Positions 57,666 to 64,000 of a DNA stretch of 64,000 bases are shown here, piece by piece. The translations under genes were made by a program, and so were the position numbers. Positions within the stretch are counted from its first letter, which is position 1, and every line of letters starts with the position of its first letter. Below the pieces are notes generated by a model. That model searched no databases, was not told the DNA's origin, and saw nothing but the letters and a program-made list of their open reading frames with translations. Location: assembly GCA_019448385.1 (NCBI GenBank), contig JAGTXO010000016.1:248001-312000 (forward strand), in the 5' to 3' direction. Source of the DNA: Diacronema lutheri. Taxonomy: Eukaryota > Haptophyta > Pavlovophyceae > Pavlovales > Pavlovaceae.

Positions 57666-57775
57666 CCTTCAGCGCACCACGGCCATCGTTGCAAGTAACG
57701 TTCGTCGGGGCCCTTCTGATCTGAAAGGTTGCGGCGCTTCGCGTGGCGGCGTCACCGTCCTCGCGCGCGCACACC
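57666..57775. promoter_or_regulatory. 110-bp divergent promoter
   Basis: The gap lies between the minus ATG at 57665 and the plus ATG at 57776. It includes a moderately AT-richer stretch (GCAAGTAACGTT, TTCTGATCTGAAAGG; about 57691-57730). There is no canonical TATA box. Confidence 0.5.
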
Positions 57776-60112
<2,337 letters not shown>

Positions 60113-60325
60113 TTCGTTTCGCCGGCGCGCGCCGCGTCTCGGCGCCGCGTTGTAGGCCGCTTGGCGGCTGGACGCCGAGGCGGCTGCTTCAGGCTCTGGG
60201 CCTGTGCTGTCGCTTGCGCGACGAGCGCGCCCATTGGCATCGGGCTTCATCTTGGCGGGCCTCGACGCTCAATCTTCTTGGGGTTGTCTTACACTCTGTA
60301 GCCATTCTGCGCCTCCGTTCCATGC

Positions 60326-60744
60326 TCATTCTTGCGTTGCTCGTCTTGCGGCGATGGCGGAGAGCTTTGCCGTGAGCGACTCGTGAAAAAGGCGCTTGTA
60401 GCCGTCGCTCGTGTTCATCAGCAGTGAGTGCAGGCTGTCAAACACCTGGGACTGCTCCCCGCCCAGGCCGATCTGCCGACAGCCGTCGATGCGCAGCTCG
60501 ATCTCCTTCCGAGTGCCCTCCTGCAGGCCCACGAGGCGAGCGCGGGGCGCCGCGCACGCGTGAATGCGCGCGCAACGTGCAGTCTATCGCGAAGACAGAC
60601 GCGGCGGCAAGGCTCGGCTCTCACGTGCGTGCCTATCACGACGACGGCTCCGTGAGCGGTCGCGCGGCCCGCGTCGACCTCGACGTGCGCGACCCCTTCG
60701 CGCACGTCGTGCGCCTGCGCCTGCGCCTCCGCGCGCCAGTCCAT
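60326..60744 (-). CDS. GSKIP-domain protein
   Basis: Two exons (60744-60622, 60520-60326) join in phase 0 to 105 aa. After the start MDWRAEAQAQAHDVREGVAH come strand residues GAVVVIGTH spliced to RKEIELRIDGCRQIG, then QVFDSLHSLLMNTSDGY and FHESLTAKLSAIA. This follows the GSK3-beta interaction protein fold (A..DV...V....V; ELT.EGL..VG; ..TVYSLLDTLSPAYREAFG..L..RLEAL). In animals GSKIP binds GSK3-beta and PKA; the same domain occurs in CLU proteins. The length equals that of a free-standing GSKIP. The gap 60113-60325 to the convergent acetylornithine aminotransferase stop holds nothing else I can support. Confidence 0.75.
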
Positions 60745-60921
60745 CGGTGCCAGCGAGGGCACCGAAGCCCAGGTTTTGGCGCAAAGCGGCTCGACTCACG
60801 CGACCGAGCGATACGCGTGCGCGCCCGAGGAGCTGCCGCCTTCCAAGGCGAGTGGCGCTTCGAACTTTTACTTACCACAACATCTTTAACCAGTTTTTTC
60901 GATTTTGTCGATCGCAGCCCG
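60745..60921 (-). promoter_or_regulatory. Probable promoter of the GSKIP-like gene
   Basis: An AT-rich block at about 60868-60912 (minus strand AAAACTGGTTAAAGATGTTG preceded by CGACAAAATCG) lies about 140 bp before ATG 60744 and directly after the stop of the upstream gene. It shares AAACTGGTTAAA with the channel promoter. Confidence 0.4.
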
Positions 60922-63900
60922 TCATCGCGTACCGCTTGGCGTCAGCCCGCGCCGGCGCGCGCCCGGCTCTGCGGCCGGCTCGGCCGAGTGCAAGCTGGCG
61001 CCCCGCTCGTGCTCGTCCTCGACTTCGGCGTCTCGCTTGGCGCCCCACTGTGACTGTGCGCCTGGCTTGGCAGCCGGAGCGCGCGCCGCGTGAGTGCCCG
61101 CCGCGGCCGAGACGGGCGTGATGGCTGCCGCCTTTGCGCGCTTGTTGGGCGAGATCGAATCGACCGCATTGCCAGTCGAGGGCTCGGCCGTGTTTGTGCG
61201 CCCGCGTTGCGCGCTCGGTACTTTGCCCTCTTGCACGCGCTGCAATGCCGCCTTGATGTGCCTGCCTGAGGGCGATGAGTTGCGCCTTTCGATCGTGAGC
61301 GGCACGGTCTGGCCATAGAAGCTTAGGCGCGAGGCAAATGCGTGGCGGCTGACGCTCCGATCGTCGCCCACGTCCACCGCGATGCGCGCCGCCTGCGACA
61401 ACCGCGTGGGTGAGCTGGGCGGCCCGGGAACGATGACTGTACCCCCGTCCATGTCGCTCGAGCGTCGAAAGTCGAGCGTACGCGAGCTCCCGGCCGCGTT
61501 GATGGCGCAGCTGCCCGTGCTCAGCCCCGCCTTCGCGAGAGAGTCGGACGCCTTTTGCAGAATCGCCAGCAGCTCGCGCGCTTTCGCCGCACTGCTCTTT
61601 AGGCGGTGCTCCTCCGCGGCAAGCGGGTAGGCTGCGAGCGCGTTGCCCTGCGGCGTGCGTTGGAACTCCTTGTTGTTGCACGAGACCGAAAACAAGAAGT
61701 TGATCGCGTGGTTGAACTGCGAGTGCACGTCCTCGTCATCTGTAGGGCCGAGGGAGTGTTTGGTGAGGGGAAAAGGGGGGGGGGGGGGGGGGGTTGAGGG
61801 TTGAGGGAAGGAAGGGCGGCAAGGGGCGTCTCTCCGGTTCCGTGCGACATCGCGCTCCGTAGGGCTCTCGCGCGAGCGAGCGCGGAAAGGTGCGCGGACG
61901 CACGGTGCCGCGCACCGATCGAGAGCGCGACCTGCGCGATGAGCGCGCGCGGGTCGATGATGGACATCATGTACACCGTCGCTGCGAGCAGATTCTCGTC
62001 GACGCTCACGCGATTCATCACGCGGCCTGATGTGTGCGCGCGGTACATGACGACGATGAGGTCGCAGATGATGTAGACGGTGAGCGCTGGCACAAAACAG
62101 CACGCCACGTAGACGAGCACGGTGAAGCCAACAAGCGCCTCGTAGTTCTCGTCTGCCGTGGTGAGACTGCCGTCGGCCGCGCCAATGTGGTGCAGGCCAA
62201 GGCCGCAGATGAGCACGACGAGCAGCGAGATCATCGACACGGATGCGACGACGTTCACGTTTTGGTGCTTGTACGGCCGTACGCTCACGTGCAAGTAGAG
62301 GTTCAGGAGGACGATGAGCGCGCATGCGGCGAGCTGTGTGCGCGGGCTGGATGAGAAGGCGATGATCACGACGAGCATGAGCTTGCGCACGAGCTCGACC
62401 CCGTCCCACCAGAAGAGGCGCGCCTTGTACGGGTTGGTCACGGCCATCGTCATCCGGTTGTACGCCGAGTACTTCTCGTACCGGTGGAAGCCGGTCGCAA
62501 AGATGGCGAGAAGGAGGAGCGGGTAGCCAACGACGGTAATGCAGAGCGACGTGACCGCGTGAACGTAAAAGCTGTCGTACCACTCGGGTGAGTAGCAGCG
62601 GATCGCCGGGTAGATGCGCAGCGACGTCGACCCGTCCGGCTGCACGTAGCACGCAAACGCTTGGAACGTCGCCGACGTCGAGACGAGGAAGAGGAGGCTC
62701 ATCGCGTAGAGTGAGGCGTTGAAGGTGCGGTACACGTTGATCAGGCCCGGCAGCATCGGGTCGCGCTCAGCCCCCGACCGCCAGAGCGCGCACCGGTCGT
62801 AGAGCTCGCGGACGACGCCAAACGCGACCTGGACCAGGACGAAAAACCAAGGGCCGAAGACTGCTGCGCGCCAGTTTTGCGCGAAGTCAAGCGGGATCGC
62901 GCACTGCAGCGAGAAGACGGAGAGGTTGATGCGCAGGAATGAGAGTGAGCCCATCAGCGCGCGCACCGCCGGCGGCCAGACCGAGTCGATGTCGAGCAGC
63001 AGATTGAAGACCTGGAAGAAGACGATCAGGTTGTCCACGTTGGCCGCGATCGCGATGCTCGAGCGCATGAGCGGGCCCTGCCGGTCGATGTTGGCATGCA
63101 GGTTCATCGCGAACGCGACGGCGAACATCACCGGGATGCCCGCGCCCGCCGTCGCGCGGTTGTTCGGCGCGCACTGGCTGCACGTGTTGACCGATGTGCG
63201 GTAGAAGCCCGCGCTGCAGTCCGAGCAGAGCTCGCTCTCGTACCCGATCTCGCACGTCTCCGCCTCGCCGCCCGGGCACGGCGCGCCGGCGATCTTGCAG
63301 CGCAGGATGGACGAGCGGTTCGCATCGGCGAACCACCAGTGCCGCTCGGCGAGCGGCAGGGCCGTGCCGCCCGCGCATATGCCGCCCACGGGGCACGGCT
63401 CGCACAGCTCGCCGGCCGCGCCGTCAGCGTTGAAAAAGTGCACGTCGCACGTGCAGTCGGTGCGCTCGACGGAGCCGAGGAAGAGCGTGCGCGTGTTGGG
63501 CGGGCAGGCAAGGCACGCCGTCTGCGCCGCATCTGGCTGATAGTAGGTGCCGTTGCACTTGATGCACTCGCCCGCGCCGGCGGACCCCGCGTACGTGCCC
63601 GCCTCGCACGGCATGCACGCCTCGGAGCCGGGCTCAGCGAACGTGCCCGGCTCGCACACATGACAGACGGCCTGCTGGAACTCGGATCGATCGCGGAACG
63701 TGCCCGCCTCGCACGAGCGGCAATCCTCGGCGACGCGCCCGCCGGCGGGCAAGAAGAGGCCGCCGGCGCACGAGACGCACCGCTTGCCGATCGCGTCCAG
63801 CGCAAACTTGGCGCGAAGTGCGCCGTCGACGGCGTAGACGTTGAACGAGGCGAACGGCTTGATCACGTCCTCTCCCGTAAACAGCCAGCGCGCGAAGAGT

Positions 63901-64000
63901 ACCTCGACATACTGCGCGCGCTCCGCGTCTTGCGCACACTCGTCGTCGAGCACGTCCGTGCGCACGACCAGCTCGTACGATGTGGCGAAGGGCCAGCAGC
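60922..64000 (-). CDS. Cysteine-rich (GCC2/GCC3-like) multi-pass membrane protein, 5' end outside window
   Basis: Two exons are visible (beyond 64000 to 61916, and 61739-60922) with a phase-1 intron whose pyrimidine tract is a run of about 18 C. The frame is open to the right edge, so the N-terminus is missing. The extracellular part has at least six Cys-rich units of the type CVSCAGGLFLPAGGRVAEDC, CRSCEAGTFRDRSEFQQAVC, CHVCEPGTFAEPGSEACMPC, as in ephrin-receptor-like GCC2/GCC3 repeats, ending CSDCSAGFYRTSVNTCSQC. About eight hydrophobic segments follow (NVDNLIVFFQVFNLLLDI, VVGYPLLLLAIFATGF, TVLVYVACCFVPALTVYIIC). A roughly 270-aa Ser/Ala-rich cytoplasmic tail ends in SGTR. Similar proteins are common in protists but uncharacterised; a sensor or adhesion role is inference. 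Confidence 0.8.

Overview
The window is nuclear DNA of a unicellular eukaryotic alga. It is extremely GC-rich, its genes carry short introns of roughly 60 to 350 bases, and intergenic gaps are often under 200 bases. Gene content points the same way: SHPRH, SNAPC1, BOLA, LSM1 and GSKIP-like genes, a UGT80-type sterol glucosyltransferase, and an acetylornithine aminotransferase whose N-terminus looks like a complex-plastid targeting presequence. A haptophyte, perhaps a pavlovophyte such as Diacronema or Pavlova, fits best; that is inference from composition and gene style. Introns typically open GTGCGC, many use long runs of C as the pyrimidine tract, and at least four open with GC instead of GT.

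Layout. 1-3726 (+): 3' part of a SHPRH-like RING/SNF2 ubiquitin ligase. 3727-4908: repeat-bearing gap with a perfect 24-bp inverted repeat. 4909-6750 (+): unrecognised coiled-coil protein. 6947-16391 (-): a 2891-aa protein holding two successive six-TM/cyclic-nucleotide-binding/ankyrin channel modules. 17366-19723 (+): SNAPC1-like protein. 20194-20556 (-) and 20714-25768 (+): a divergent BolA / sterol glucosyltransferase pair, the latter with an in-frame TAG inside continuing coding sequence. 26000-38822 (+): a 4078-aa single-pass protein built of about 22 beta-repeats resembling phage tail or structural repeats. 38953-39762 (+): nucleotidyltransferase-fold protein. 39779-40791 (-): LSM1. 41009-42172 (-) and 42325-51655 (+): a divergent pair, a glycosyltransferase-like protein and a 2989-aa CRAL-TRIO/multi-TM/SMP/C2 protein. 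51656-53194: a gap with interrupted coding fragments and simple repeats. 53195-57665 (-) and 57776-60112 (+): a divergent pair, a 1384-aa unknown protein and acetylornithine aminotransferase. 60326-60744 (-): GSKIP-domain protein. 60922-64000 (-): cysteine-rich, multi-TM receptor-like protein running off the right edge.

How they relate. There is no operon; genes are independent and packed in divergent pairs (110-160 bp apart, probably sharing promoters) and convergent pairs (as little as 16 bp between stops). Housekeeping genes alternate with very large membrane or lipid-handling proteins. Most novel are the tandem-module channel, the lipid-transfer fusion and the giant repeat protein. Exon joins were chosen by reading-frame phase, splice consensus and protein family continuity; no transcript data were available.
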